Of a DNA stretch of 64,000 nt, positions 17,447-27,880 are shown piece by piece (positions within the stretch are counted from its first letter, which is position 1; every line of letters begins with the position of its first letter). Where the stretch lies: assembly GCA_947470805.1 (NCBI GenBank), contig CANIVU010000042.1:1-64000 (forward strand), written 5' to 3'. A model generated the notes under the pieces. The model was not told the origin of the DNA and made no database searches. It saw only the letters and a program-made list of their open reading frames with translations. The position numbers and the translations under genes are program-made. The DNA is from Acidobacteriota bacterium. GTDB taxonomy: Bacteria > Acidobacteriota > Terriglobia > Bryobacterales > Bryobacteraceae.

Positions 17447-19678
17447 ATGTCCAACGAACCCGTCGTCACGCGCTACGAGTTTCCCAGCCCGGACCTCCCC
17501 ACCGCCCTCCGGCGCGTCGCCGCCGCCCACGGTGTTCAGGACGTCTACTGGGACATCTGGGGCCGCGAACACCACCCCGATGACGACATCAAACGCGCCG
17601 TTCTCAGCTCCATCGGCGTCGACGCCTCCTCCCTCCAAACCGTCGATCAATCCCTCCTCTCCTGGCTCCAGCGCGAACGCCTCGCCCTCCTGCCCTCCTG
17701 CGTAGTCTCCTCCTCCAACGAACCCTTCCTCCCCGTCGCCTTCCCCGAAGGCGCAACCGGAATCGCAACCCTCACCATCACCACCGAAGCCGGTGCCATC
17801 CTAACCACCACCGCCCAACTCTCCAACCTAAATCTCACCGAAATCATCGAAATCAACGACGCCCGTTGGACACGCGCCCAATTCCCACTCCCCGCCAACC
17901 TCCCCCACGGCTACCATCAGGCCACCCTCGCCGCTAACCAAACAACCGCCACCTGCCAACTCATCCACTGTCCCGACCGCGTCTACCAGCCCACCACCAT
18001 CCAGCCCGATCAGCGCATGGCCGGCATCGCCATTAGCCTCTACGGCCTCCGCTCCTCCCGCAACTGGGGCTGCGGCGACTTCGCCGACCTCCACAAATTC
18101 TCCACCTGGGCCGCCCGCCACGCCGGAGCCGCCTTCGTCGCCCTCAACCCGCTCCACGCTCTCGCCAATCGCTCGCCCTACAACACCAGCCCCTACCTCC
18201 CCGCCTCCACCTTCTACCGCAACTTCATCTACCTCGACATCGAGTCGATCCCCGAATACGCCGACTCTCCCCTCGCCCAATCGCTCCGCCCCCGTGCCGA
18301 AGCCCGCATCGAAGCCCTGCGCACCGAAGAGTTCGTCAATTACGAAGGTGTCGCCCGCCTCAAGCGCTTCTTCCTCCAAGTTCTATACCGCCAGTTCCTC
18401 CGTGGCGGCCCCGCCCGCCGCACTGAATTCGACACCTTCCGCCGCAAAGAGGGCCGCCTCCTCGAACGGTTCGCCGTCTACAGCGCCCTCGACGAATACC
18501 TCCACCGCCGCGACGGGAATCTGTGGATCTGGCCCGACTGGCCCACCGAATTTCAGAACCCGGACTCCGGCGCCGTCGCCCAATTCGCCGCCAAAAACTG
18601 GAGCCGCGTCGAATTCTGGCAGTTCGTCTACTGGCTCGTCGACCAGCAAACCGCCGAAGCCCAGAAACACGCCACCGCCGCCGGCATGCCGATCGGCCTC
18701 TATCACGATCTCGCCCTCGCCACCGATCGCTGCGGCTCCGACCTCTGGGCCCACCGTCCATACTTCGCAAACGGCTGCCGCGTTGGCGCCCCGCCCGACG
18801 ACTTCTCTCCCAAGGGACAGGACTGGTCCTTCCCTCCCCCCGCCGCCGACCGCCACCGTGCCGACGGCTTCCGCCTCTTCGCCGCCGCCATCCGCAACAA
18901 CTCCCGCCACGGCGGCGCCTTGCGCATCGATCACGTCATGCGCTTCTTCCGCCTCTACTGGATCCCCGAAGGCAAAGACGCCACCCAGGGAACCTACGTC
19001 CGTGAGCCCTGGCGCGACCTTCTCCGGATAGTCGCCCTGGAAAGCCACCGCAACCAGGTCATGGTGATCGGCGAAGATCTCGGCACCGTCGAGGACTACG
19101 TCCGCCAGGGCCTCGCCGAATTCGGCGTCCTCTCCTACCGCCTGCTCTACTTCGAAAAGAAGGAGGAGGGCAAGTTCAAACGGCCCGACGAATATCCCGT
19201 CAACGCCGTCGTCAGCTCCACCACGCACGACCTCCCCACCCTCGCCGGCTACTGGCTCGGCCGCGATATCGAATCCCGCAAATCCGCCGGCCTGCTCCCC
19301 AACGAAGATTCCTTCCGCGACCAGATGCGCGCCCGGCTCGAGGACAAACACAAGCTGATCGAGGTCCTCCACGATCTCCACCTGCTCCCCGACGGCTACC
19401 CGCGCGACGCCGCCATGTCCACCGAACTCACCGGCGAACTCCACAACGCCGTCATCGGCTTCCTCGCCTCCGCCACCTCCCGTCTCTTCGTTCTGAACCA
19501 AGAGGACCTCACCAAGGAAACCGAACAGCAAAACCTCCCCGGCTCCACCTGGGAGTACCCCAATTGGCGCCGCAAGATGCGCTACACCATCGAACAACTC
19601 GAAGGCGATAGCCACGTCGCCGATTTCGCCCTCATGCTTCGCAACTGGCTCGAACGCACCGGCCGCCTCCCCCGCTGA
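17447..19678 (+). CDS. malQ: 4-alpha-glucanotransferase (amylomaltase, GH77)
   Basis: This 743-residue disproportionating enzyme transfers maltosyl units between alpha-1,4-glucans. The start MSNEPVVTRYEFPSP at 17447 begins the N-terminal beta domain found in longer MalQ proteins. The GH77 core begins near residue 188 with MAGIAISLYGLRSSRNWGCG. The catalytic residues are in ALRIDHVM (nucleophile Asp, near 494), VIGEDLG (acid/base Glu, near 542) and TTHDLPT (third Asp, near 595). The open frame extends upstream to 17036 only antisense to nuoB, so that extension is rejected. It stands alone, divergent from nuoB. Confidence 0.95.
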   Translation: MSNEPVVTRYEFPSPDLPTALRRVAAAHGVQDVYWDIWGREHHPDDDIKRAVLSSIGVDASSLQTVDQSLLSWLQRERLALLPSCVVSSSNEPFLPVAFPEGATGIATLTITTEAGAILTTTAQLSNLNLTEIIEINDARWTRAQFPLPANLPHGYHQATLAANQTTATCQLIHCPDRVYQPTTIQPDQRMAGIAISLYGLRSSRNWGCGDFADLHKFSTWAARHAGAAFVALNPLHALANRSPYNTSPYLPASTFYRNFIYLDIESIPEYADSPLAQSLRPRAEARIEALRTEEFVNYEGVARLKRFFLQVLYRQFLRGGPARRTEFDTFRRKEGRLLERFAVYSALDEYLHRRDGNLWIWPDWPTEFQNPDSGAVAQFAAKNWSRVEFWQFVYWLVDQQTAEAQKHATAAGMPIGLYHDLALATDRCGSDLWAHRPYFANGCRVGAPPDDFSPKGQDWSFPPPAADRHRADGFRLFAAAIRNNSRHGGALRIDHVMRFFRLYWIPEGKDATQGTYVREPWRDLLRIVALESHRNQVMVIGEDLGTVEDYVRQGLAEFGVLSYRLLYFEKKEEGKFKRPDEYPVNAVVSSTTHDLPTLAGYWLGRDIESRKSAGLLPNEDSFRDQMRARLEDKHKLIEVLHDLHLLPDGYPRDAAMSTELTGELHNAVIGFLASATSRLFVLNQEDLTKETEQQNLPGSTWEYPNWRRKMRYTIEQLEGDSHVADFALMLRNWLERTGRLPR

Positions 19679-19734
19679 GCGCTCGTGGCGCGGCCATCCC
19701 CGCCGCCAACGCCGAAACAAATATGATGTCCGGT

Positions 19735-21699
19735 ATGCGCGCTTTCCTGTCTCTCCTCCTCCCCCTCGCCTGCGCCGCCCAACCGGACCCCTTCCTCCAC
19801 TGGCTCAACCAGAAGGCCCAACAGCAGCTCGACCAACGCGAACGCACCGTGGCCCAGATCACCACCCGGCCCCAGGCCGACGCCCGCCGCGCCGAAGTCC
19901 GCAAGAAAATTCTCGATAGCATCGGCGGCCTCGTCACCTACAAAGGCCCCCTCCGCTCCCGCGTCACCGGCACCATCAAGGCCACCGGCTACGCCATCGA
20001 AAAGGTAATTTTCGAATCCCTCCCCGGCTTCTACATCACCGCCAATTTGTACCGCCCCGCCACCCCCGGCCGCTACCCCGCCATCCTCGTCCCCGCCGGC
20101 CACACACAAGAAGGAAAACCCGAAGCCCAACACCTCGCCGCCAATCTCGCCCGCAAAGGCTACATCGCCCTCACCTATGACCCCATTGGCCAAGGCGAGC
20201 GCGAACAGACCTATCTGCCTCAACTCGGCCGCGCCCTTTCCGGCGGCGGCGGCAACGAACACATCGAACTCGGCGGCCGAAGCCTCTTGATCGGTCAAAG
20301 CGTCGCCCGCTACTTCATCCACGATGCCAAGCGGTCCGTCGATTACCTCCTCTCCCGTCCCGACGTCGATCCTAACCGCCTCGGTGTCACCGGCTGTTCC
20401 GGCGGCGGCGCCATCGCTACCTACGCTGGCGCCTTCGACCCGCGTCTCAAAGTCGCCGCCTCCGCCTGCTTCATCAACTCCTTCCGCACACTCTACACCG
20501 GTCCCACCGCCGATTCCGAAATGACCCTTCCCCGCTTCCTCGTCAACGGCCTCGACTGGGCCGACGTCTTCGAACTTCCCGCTCCCCTCCCCTGGCTGCT
20601 CCTCGCTACCACTGAAGACTACTTCACCCCCGCCGGCGCCAAACCCGTCTACGACGAAGTCCGCAACTTCTACAAGATCTACAACGCCGAAGAAAAGGTC
20701 CGCTTCGCCGTTGGCCCCGGCCCCCACGGCACCCCGCGCGAGTCCCGCGAAGAGATCTACCGCTGGATGAATCGCTGGCTGAATAACGAGTCCGCCGGCA
20801 CGACCGACGAAGAGGTCCATCTCTATACGAACCACGAACTCCAAGTCACCGCCTCCGGCAACGTCGACGACGAACCCCAAAGCCGCAAGCTCCATCAGGT
20901 CATCCACGAAGAATACAAAGTCACCCGCCAGCCCGAATCCCCCGCGGAACTCAAGGCCAAACTCAGTTCGCTACACATCGCCTACCCCACCCCCGCGCCC
21001 ACCCTGTTAAACAACCAATTCGAATCCGAACCCGGCATCACCGTCAACGCCAAACTCCACCGGCCCGCCCAAGCCGGCCGCCGCCCCGCCGTCATCGTCG
21101 TCGAAGAAAAACGCCTCCCCGTCCCGCTCTACGTCCAGCGCAGCCAGTCCAGCGAAGCCATCGTCGAAGGCTACAAAAGCCAAGGCTACATCGTCCTCGA
21201 ACTCCAACCGCGAGACTCCCCAGCCGTCGTCGATGGCCGGCCATTCCTGGGCAACTGGCTCACAAATGAACGCGTCGAGATCATCGGCGGCAATCTCCCC
21301 GCCATGCGCGCCCACGACATCCTCGCCGCCGTCAGTCTCCTCGAAAACCACCCCGACGTCGACCCAGCCCAGATCACCGCCTACGCCCGCGGAGCCAAGG
21401 GTTTCTGGCTGATGCTCGCCGCCGCCGTCGACCCTCGGCTCAAGCGGATCTGGCTCGACCGCACCCCCATCAGCTTCCAATCCGCCCTCGAAACCCCGCT
21501 GACCAATAACCTCTTCGAAGCCCTCATCCCCGGCTTCGCCCGACACTGGGACCTCGCCGACCTGAGGACGTTAATCGGTCCCACCCGTATCTACTCCACC
21601 GACCCCACAAACTGGATGAACAAACCCGTCTTCCCCGGCCCCGGCCACCACTACCGCCACGTCGGGGAACCAGTCTTCACGCCCCAACACGTACACTAA
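19735..21699 (+). CDS. Secreted alpha/beta-hydrolase, acetylxylan-esterase-like, with a degenerate second hydrolase domain
   Basis: The protein is about 654 residues. The start MRAFLSLLLPLACAAQP gives a signal peptide; two further Met residues lie just upstream. The first half is an alpha/beta-hydrolase related to acetylxylan esterases: LVPAGHTQEGKP, YDPIGQGERE, and the nucleophile elbow GCSGGG near residue 222, with an acidic residue in TTEDYFTP and His in GPHGTPRE. The second half repeats the fold (HDILAAVSLLENHPDVDPAQ), but the elbow position reads ARGAKG without Ser, so it is probably non-catalytic. The substrate is unknown; a plant-polysaccharide ester would fit the nearby GH genes. Confidence 0.8.
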   Translation: MRAFLSLLLPLACAAQPDPFLHWLNQKAQQQLDQRERTVAQITTRPQADARRAEVRKKILDSIGGLVTYKGPLRSRVTGTIKATGYAIEKVIFESLPGFYITANLYRPATPGRYPAILVPAGHTQEGKPEAQHLAANLARKGYIALTYDPIGQGEREQTYLPQLGRALSGGGGNEHIELGGRSLLIGQSVARYFIHDAKRSVDYLLSRPDVDPNRLGVTGCSGGGAIATYAGAFDPRLKVAASACFINSFRTLYTGPTADSEMTLPRFLVNGLDWADVFELPAPLPWLLLATTEDYFTPAGAKPVYDEVRNFYKIYNAEEKVRFAVGPGPHGTPRESREEIYRWMNRWLNNESAGTTDEEVHLYTNHELQVTASGNVDDEPQSRKLHQVIHEEYKVTRQPESPAELKAKLSSLHIAYPTPAPTLLNNQFESEPGITVNAKLHRPAQAGRRPAVIVVEEKRLPVPLYVQRSQSSEAIVEGYKSQGYIVLELQPRDSPAVVDGRPFLGNWLTNERVEIIGGNLPAMRAHDILAAVSLLENHPDVDPAQITAYARGAKGFWLMLAAAVDPRLKRIWLDRTPISFQSALETPLTNNLFEALIPGFARHWDLADLRTLIGPTRIYSTDPTNWMNKPVFPGPGHHYRHVGEPVFTPQHVH

Positions 21700-21733
21700 T
21701 ATCTTGACACCGTACGCAAATAACCGTACACTA
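21690..21733 (+). promoter_or_regulatory. Promoter and repeat operator of the toxin-antitoxin pair
   Basis: TTGACA (21704-21709), a 17-base spacer and TACACT (21727-21732) form a near-consensus sigma-70 promoter. The -10 box ends 6 bases before the antitoxin ATG at 21739, so transcription should begin at or next to the ATG, giving a leaderless mRNA. CGTACACTA occurs twice (21690-21698 and 21725-21733), with a third CGTAC between them. This suggests an autorepression site. Confidence 0.7.
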
Positions 21734-21738
21734 TAGAC

Positions 21739-21984
21739 ATGTTAGCCACGGAACTCCGCAAAAACCTGTTCCAGACGCTGGAGAAAGCCTCCCAGGGGGA
21801 TCCAGTGATGATTGAGTACAAAGGAGTTAGCCTGCGCCTGGAGGCCACGGGCCGCAATTCGAAACTGGCGGGAGCCATTCGCCGCAACGCGATCGTCGGC
21901 GATCCGGATGCCTTGATCGGGCCGGATCAGGAGTTGCTCAGTGAGCTGGACGCGAAGTGGGCCGTCGAGGACGCGAAGCTTTGA
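21739..21984 (+). CDS. Phd/YefM-type antitoxin of a PIN toxin pair
   Basis: This 81-residue protein opens MLATELRKNLFQTLEKASQG, the usual start of Phd/YefM-fold DNA-binding antitoxins (helix, then a short beta hairpin PVMIEYKGVSLRLE). The C-terminal half, with PDALIGPDQELLSELDAKW, would wrap the toxin. The stop TGA overlaps the TTG start of the PIN gene, as usual for such operons. No ribosome site precedes the ATG, matching the leaderless promoter. By family knowledge it neutralises the toxin and represses the operon. Confidence 0.82.
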   Translation: MLATELRKNLFQTLEKASQGDPVMIEYKGVSLRLEATGRNSKLAGAIRRNAIVGDPDALIGPDQELLSELDAKWAVEDAKL

Positions 21985-22364
21985 GCATCGCCTACCTCGA
22001 CACCCACGTCGCGGTTTGGTTGCACGATGGGTTGGTGGAAAAGCTAACGCTGTCTGCAAAAGACGCAATTGAGGCCAGCATACTTCTCATCTCCCCAATG
22101 GTCTATCTGGAATTCTCCTATCTCCACCAGCGCGGGAGAATCCGGCTCCCTGCGCAGCAGCTCTACACCAACTTGCACATCAGCTTCGGCGTTACCCTCT
22201 GCAACCAGAACTTCCCTCCAATTGCCGCCGCGGCCACCGAGCTGCTCTGGACCAATGACCCGTTCGACCGAATCATCGTCGCGCAGTCCCAATGCAGCCC
22301 CAATTCGTGTCTGATCACCGCCGACACCCTCATCCGCCAGCACTACCCCCGCGCCATCTGGTAA
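21981..22364 (+). CDS. PIN-domain ribonuclease toxin (VapC-like)
   Basis: The PIN domain of about 127 residues has the expected acidic residues: Asp in AYLDTHVAVW, Glu in MVYLEFSYL, Asp in TNDPFDRIIVAQS and Asp in LITADTLIR. These coordinate Mg for RNA cleavage in VapC toxins. The start is taken as TTG at 21981, which overlaps the antitoxin stop (TTGA) and places the first beta strand at the N-terminus. An ATG at 21957 lies within the antitoxin gene and would add eight residues. Confidence 0.85.
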   Translation: MSIAYLDTHVAVWLHDGLVEKLTLSAKDAIEASILLISPMVYLEFSYLHQRGRIRLPAQQLYTNLHISFGVTLCNQNFPPIAAAATELLWTNDPFDRIIVAQSQCSPNSCLITADTLIRQHYPRAIW

Positions 22365-22399
22365 CCCGCCCGCCAAATCCGGTAGCATCAGAAATCCCC

Positions 22400-22588
22400 A
22401 TGACCCGCCGCAGCGCCTTTTGGTCCGTCCTCCTCGCCTCCCAATCCGCCCACGCGCAGCAGGACCGCCTCCCGCCAGACCGCCTCAAACTCCTGGCCCC
22501 CATCCTCCTCCGCCGCCAGGAGCAGGTCGACGCCCTCCGCGCCTTCCCCATCGACGACAGGACACCCCCATGGCCCCACAAGAGCTAA
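22400..22588 (+). CDS. Small secreted protein upstream of an amidase
   Basis: This 62-residue frame starts MTRRSAFWSVLLASQSAHAQ, a plausible Tat/Sec-like signal peptide, followed by a charged segment with RLKLLAPILLRRQEQVDALR and ending in FPIDDRTPPWPHKS. It overlaps the amidase start by 19 bases, so translation may be coupled. I do not recognise a family. The signal peptide and ATG placement favour a real gene, but the short length leaves doubt. Confidence 0.5.
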   Translation: MTRRSAFWSVLLASQSAHAQQDRLPPDRLKLLAPILLRRQEQVDALRAFPIDDRTPPWPHKS

Positions 22589-23940
22589 CCGAAAAAACAG
22601 CCGCCGAACTCGGGCCACTCCTCAAGTCCCGCAAGCTCTCCCCCGTCGAACTCACCGACGCCTGTCTCGCCCAAATCGCCGCCCACGACAAACAAATCAA
22701 CGCCTTCCTCACCGTCACCGCGGAACGCGCTCGCGCCCATGCCAAACAGGCCGAAGCCGAAATCGCCAAAGGCCGCTACAAAGGCCCCCTCCACGGCATC
22801 CCCTACGCCGTCAAAGACATCATCGCCACCAAAGGCATCCGTACCACCAACGGCTCGCGCGCCACAGCCAACAACGTCCCCACCGCCGACGCCGCCGTCG
22901 TCACCCGCCTCGAACAATCCGGCGCCATCCTCCTCGGTAAACTGAATCTGCTCGAATTCGCCGTGGGCAGTGGCCAGCGCGGGCTCAACGGCCCCGCCCG
23001 CAACCCCTGGTCGCTCATCCACTCTCCGTCGGGCTCCTCCAGCGGCTCCGGCGCCGCCCTCGCCGCCCGCATGACCCCGCTCACCCTCGGCACCGATACC
23101 GGTGGCTCCATCCGAGGCCCCGCCAAAAGCTGCGGCGTCGCCGGCATGAAACCCACCTACGGCCTCGTCCCCGTCGATGGCGTTACAACCCTCAGCTGGA
23201 GCCTCAATCACGTCGGCCCCATGGCCCGCTCCGTCGCCGATGTCGCCAAACTTCTCGAAGCCATCACCGGCCAGACGTTCCCCCACAAACCCAGCATCAA
23301 AGGACTCCGCATCGGCAGCCCCAAGGACTACTTCTTCACCAACGTCCACCCGGAAACCGACGCGGCCCTCCGCCAAGTGATGACCCAACTCACCCAACTC
23401 GGCGCCACCCTCACCGAGTTCTCCATCCCCAACGCCAAAATATGTGGCGCCGTCTCCGCCATCATCCTCGGCTCCGAATCAGCGACGTACCACCAAAAAC
23501 GCCTCCAAACCCAAGCCGATCTACTGGATCCCCTCGTCCGCGAACGCCTCGAAGCCAACTCCTGCTACTCCGCCGTCGACTACATCCAGGCCCTGCGTCT
23601 GAAAACCATCCTCACCGCCGAAACCGACGCCGTCTTCCAAACCTGCGATGCCATTCTTCTCCCCGCCGGCAACGCAGCCCCGCTCCTCACCGACGAAATC
23701 GTCACGACCGACATTCCTCCCGTCCCGCCACCCCCGGCGCGTCCCGATGTCGTCAACCTCGCCAACATCACCGGTATGCCGTCGCTCGTCATCCCTTGCG
23801 GCTTCACCACCAGCAAACCAACGCTCCCCCTGGGCGTTCAGTTCTGCGCCCCGCGCGGCGCCGATGCCCGGCTGCTGCAAATCGGTGAAGCCTACCAAAA
23901 CGCGACAGACCATCATCGCCCAAGCCCTATGCGATCTTGA
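22570..23940 (+). CDS. Amidase signature family enzyme
   Basis: This 456-residue enzyme hydrolyses an amide; the substrate is unknown. The Ser-cisSer-Lys triad is visible: Lys in HGIPYAVKDI near residue 80, Ser in SGSSSGSGAALAA, and Ser in LGTDTGGSIRGPAK. It is related to GatA and aryl/fatty amide amidases. It stands alone with no gatB or gatC, so a tRNA role is unlikely. The start MAPQELTEKTAAELGP at 22570 is chosen because the open frame upstream is a Pro/Arg-rich shadow. Its end overlaps the convergent M23 gene by 14 bases. Confidence 0.9.
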   Translation: MAPQELTEKTAAELGPLLKSRKLSPVELTDACLAQIAAHDKQINAFLTVTAERARAHAKQAEAEIAKGRYKGPLHGIPYAVKDIIATKGIRTTNGSRATANNVPTADAAVVTRLEQSGAILLGKLNLLEFAVGSGQRGLNGPARNPWSLIHSPSGSSSGSGAALAARMTPLTLGTDTGGSIRGPAKSCGVAGMKPTYGLVPVDGVTTLSWSLNHVGPMARSVADVAKLLEAITGQTFPHKPSIKGLRIGSPKDYFFTNVHPETDAALRQVMTQLTQLGATLTEFSIPNAKICGAVSAIILGSESATYHQKRLQTQADLLDPLVRERLEANSCYSAVDYIQALRLKTILTAETDAVFQTCDAILLPAGNAAPLLTDEIVTTDIPPVPPPPARPDVVNLANITGMPSLVIPCGFTTSKPTLPLGVQFCAPRGADARLLQIGEAYQNATDHHRPSPMRS

Positions 23941-24745
23941 GCGCCAACAGCGTCCCCGGCTCCATATACAACCCCTGCCACTGCGCACCGAAATGCAGGT
24001 GGGGCCCCGTCACCCGTCCCGAACTCCCGCTTTCGGCCAGCACCGTTCCCTTCTCCACAACCTCCCCCACCGGAACCAGGAACTTCGAAAGGTGCATGTA
24101 CAAAGTAAATAGCCCCTCCCCGTGATCTAAAACGACAAACCCGCCTTCGTAATACATCTCCTCGGCAATCAGCACGCGGCCCCGCGCCGCCGCCCGCACT
24201 GGGGTCCCAATGACGGCCCGGAAATCCAACCCCTGATGCGTGCTCTGTGTCTTGCCGTTGTAAGTCCGCCGCGTCCCAAACGGCGAACTCTGCGCCGTAT
24301 CCGTCGGCGCGCCAAACGCCCCCGCCCACATCCGTTCGGACCGCGCCGCAAACACTTTTTTCTTGATCGCCTGCTCCCGCGCAATCCGCTCGGAAACGCT
24401 CTTCGGCGGCGTCACAAACTTGGGGGGCACGGTCAAACGCCCCGTGCGGTACAGATGCGGCGCCACCCGCACTTTGTAGGCTCGCCCCTCGCCCAAATCC
24501 AGCACATGCACGCCCGGTTTCGTGTCCAAACCCACCGCCGCCAACCCCACCCAGCGTTTGGAGACCGGGTCCAACCCAAACGTCACCGTCCGACCCATCC
24601 AACTGCCCGCCGGCGTCTTCTCCGCAAACGAAAACAGAATGGGCGACCCAGGAAACTGCACGCTAGGCCCAAACCGGAACGGTTCTCCAGTACCCGCAAT
24701 CTGCGCCGCCACCGGCGCTCCAGCCAAAAACGCACGGCGTAGCAT
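23927..24745 (-). CDS. M23-family (LytM-like) peptidase
   Basis: This 272-residue exported protein has a signal peptide MLRRAFLAGAPVAAQIAG, an N-terminal Ig-like region, and a C-terminal M23 domain. Zn ligands and catalytic residues are visible in THQGLDF (His, Asp), YMHLSKF and GPHLHFG. M23 enzymes cut glycyl or peptide crosslinks in peptidoglycan. The order SSPFGTRRTYNGKTQSTHQG is the typical entry to the domain. All metal ligands appear intact, so it is probably active. Confidence 0.92.
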   Translation of the reverse strand: MLRRAFLAGAPVAAQIAGTGEPFRFGPSVQFPGSPILFSFAEKTPAGSWMGRTVTFGLDPVSKRWVGLAAVGLDTKPGVHVLDLGEGRAYKVRVAPHLYRTGRLTVPPKFVTPPKSVSERIAREQAIKKKVFAARSERMWAGAFGAPTDTAQSSPFGTRRTYNGKTQSTHQGLDFRAVIGTPVRAAARGRVLIAEEMYYEGGFVVLDHGEGLFTLYMHLSKFLVPVGEVVEKGTVLAESGSSGRVTGPHLHFGAQWQGLYMEPGTLLALKIA

Positions 24746-24776
24746 CTTCCTTCCGAGCCTACCGCAGATTCAACCG

Positions 24777-24792
24777 CGCCCCCCGAAGGGGA
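24777..24792 (-). terminator. UUCG-tetraloop hairpin downstream of galU
   Basis: On the minus strand TCCCC-TTCG-GGGG forms a compact hairpin about 105 bases after the galU stop, before the M23 gene. UUCG loops closed by C-G are very stable. No run of T follows, so it may be a weak terminator or only a processing barrier. The rest of 24746-24898 shows nothing I can name. Confidence 0.3.
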
Positions 24793-24898
24793 CACATAGC
24801 GGCACCGGCTCGTCAAGAAACTGGGCAACGGCGGGGTCGTAAAACGAAACATACATACCACGCAAGGCCGGAACGCCCGAAGACAGAAGCCAGCCGCG

Positions 24899-25783
24899 CT
24901 ACAGCGTCAGCCCCTTCAAATACTCCCGGAACGCGCCGCCCAAATCATGCCGCTTCAGCGCGAACTCCACCGTCGCCTGCAGGAACCCCTGCTTGTCGCC
25001 GGCGTCATACCGCTTGCCCTCGAACTTGTATCCGTAAACCGGCCGGCTGCGCAGCAGATGCTTCAATCCATCGGTCAACTGGATCTCCCCACCCCGGCCC
25101 GGTTCAACCGCCTCAATCGACGGGAAAATCTCCGGCGTCAAAACATAGCGCCCGATGATAGCCAAGTTGCTCGGCGCATCCTCCGCCTTGGGTTTCTCCA
25201 CCATGTTGCGTATCCGGAACAGCCGGCCACTCTGTCCCATGTGGTCCACCGGCTCGGCATCCACCACGCCGTACGCGGAGATCATATCCTTTGGCACTTC
25301 CATCAGCGCCACCACCGAAGCGCCGTAAAACTCATACACGTCCTGCAGTTGCCGCAAACACGGAACTTCAGAATCGATCACGTCATCCGACAGCACCACG
25401 CAGAACGGCTCCTGGCCCACCAGTTCTTTTGCGCGCAGCACGGCGTGGCCCAAGCCCAGCGCCTCCTTCTGCCGCACATAGGAAACATCGATCATGTCGG
25501 AGATGCCGCGCACCAGCGCCAGCAGGTCCTTCTTGCCGCGCGTCTCCAACAGGTGTTCCATCTCGAAACTGACGTCGAAATGGTCTTCGATCGAGCTCTT
25601 CCCTCGACCGGTCACGATGATGATGTTCTGCAGTCCGGAGTGGATCGCTTCCTCCACTCCGTACTGAATCAGCGGCTTATCAACAAGCGGCAACATCTCT
25701 TTGGGCTGCGCCTTCGTGGCAGGAAGGAACCGCGTTCCTAGTCCGGCAGCGGGAAACACTGCCTTTCGAGCTTTCGGAATCAT
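24899..25783 (-). CDS. galU: UTP-glucose-1-phosphate uridylyltransferase
   Basis: This 294-residue enzyme makes UDP-glucose from UTP and glucose-1-phosphate. The N-terminus has the nucleotidyltransferase motif GLGTRFLPATKAQPKEMLPL near residues 14-33, then DKPLIQYGVEEA, and later VEKPKAEDAPSNLAIIGRYV, all GalU-typical. UDP-glucose is the substrate of cellulose synthase, and the bcs operon lies only 5 kb away, so a supply role is a reasonable inference. It is a single gene with its own 3' hairpin. Confidence 0.95.
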   Translation of the reverse strand: MIPKARKAVFPAAGLGTRFLPATKAQPKEMLPLVDKPLIQYGVEEAIHSGLQNIIIVTGRGKSSIEDHFDVSFEMEHLLETRGKKDLLALVRGISDMIDVSYVRQKEALGLGHAVLRAKELVGQEPFCVVLSDDVIDSEVPCLRQLQDVYEFYGASVVALMEVPKDMISAYGVVDAEPVDHMGQSGRLFRIRNMVEKPKAEDAPSNLAIIGRYVLTPEIFPSIEAVEPGRGGEIQLTDGLKHLLRSRPVYGYKFEGKRYDAGDKQGFLQATVEFALKRHDLGGAFREYLKGLTL

Positions 25784-25855
25784 GCTCCTTCATTGTCCGC
25801 TAGAATCGCCGTTTCGCACCCTCAGATCAATCCGACAAAAACCCCTTAGTTACAC

Positions 25856-27703
<1,848 letters not shown>

Positions 27704-27726
27704 TCACGGTCTCCCATTTCGAGTCG

Positions 27727-27743
27727 CTACCTGTGGGAGGTAG
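27727..27743. promoter_or_regulatory. Inverted repeat A upstream of the GH5 gene
   Basis: CTACCT-GTGGG-AGGTAG is a perfect 6-base inverted repeat about 24 bases before the GH5 start. It shares GGAGGTAG with repeat B at 27808-27826, suggesting a dimeric regulator's operator pair. In RNA it could also form a hairpin in the 5' leader. Confidence 0.45.
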
Positions 27744-27807
27744 TATCAAACCCAAAGCAGGTATAGGCCCAAAGTTTGGCCGTTACAGGAATCAACAACA
27801 TAGAGGA

Positions 27808-27826
27808 CTACTCCCTATGGAGGTAG
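27808..27826. promoter_or_regulatory. Inverted repeat B between the GH5 and GH10 genes
   Basis: CTAC-TCC-CTAT-GGA-G-GTAG pairs apart from one extra G. Its core TCCCTATGGA also occurs in the bcsQ leader hairpin (30417-30426). With repeat A it brackets the likely GH5 promoter. The rest of 27704-27880 holds no gene. Confidence 0.4.
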
Positions 27827-27880
27827 CCTTTCTTTTCGACAGGGAATAGGAAATCTTTACCCGTACGGCGTGGTACTTTT

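Noticed and set aside
18383-20907. Long minus-strand open frames opposite malQ and the esterase-like gene (445 and 441 residues)
   Set aside because: Composition is Gly/Ala/Glu/Val repetitive, typical of antisense frames in GC-rich genes, with no recognisable domain. The plus-strand genes carry clear catalytic motifs.
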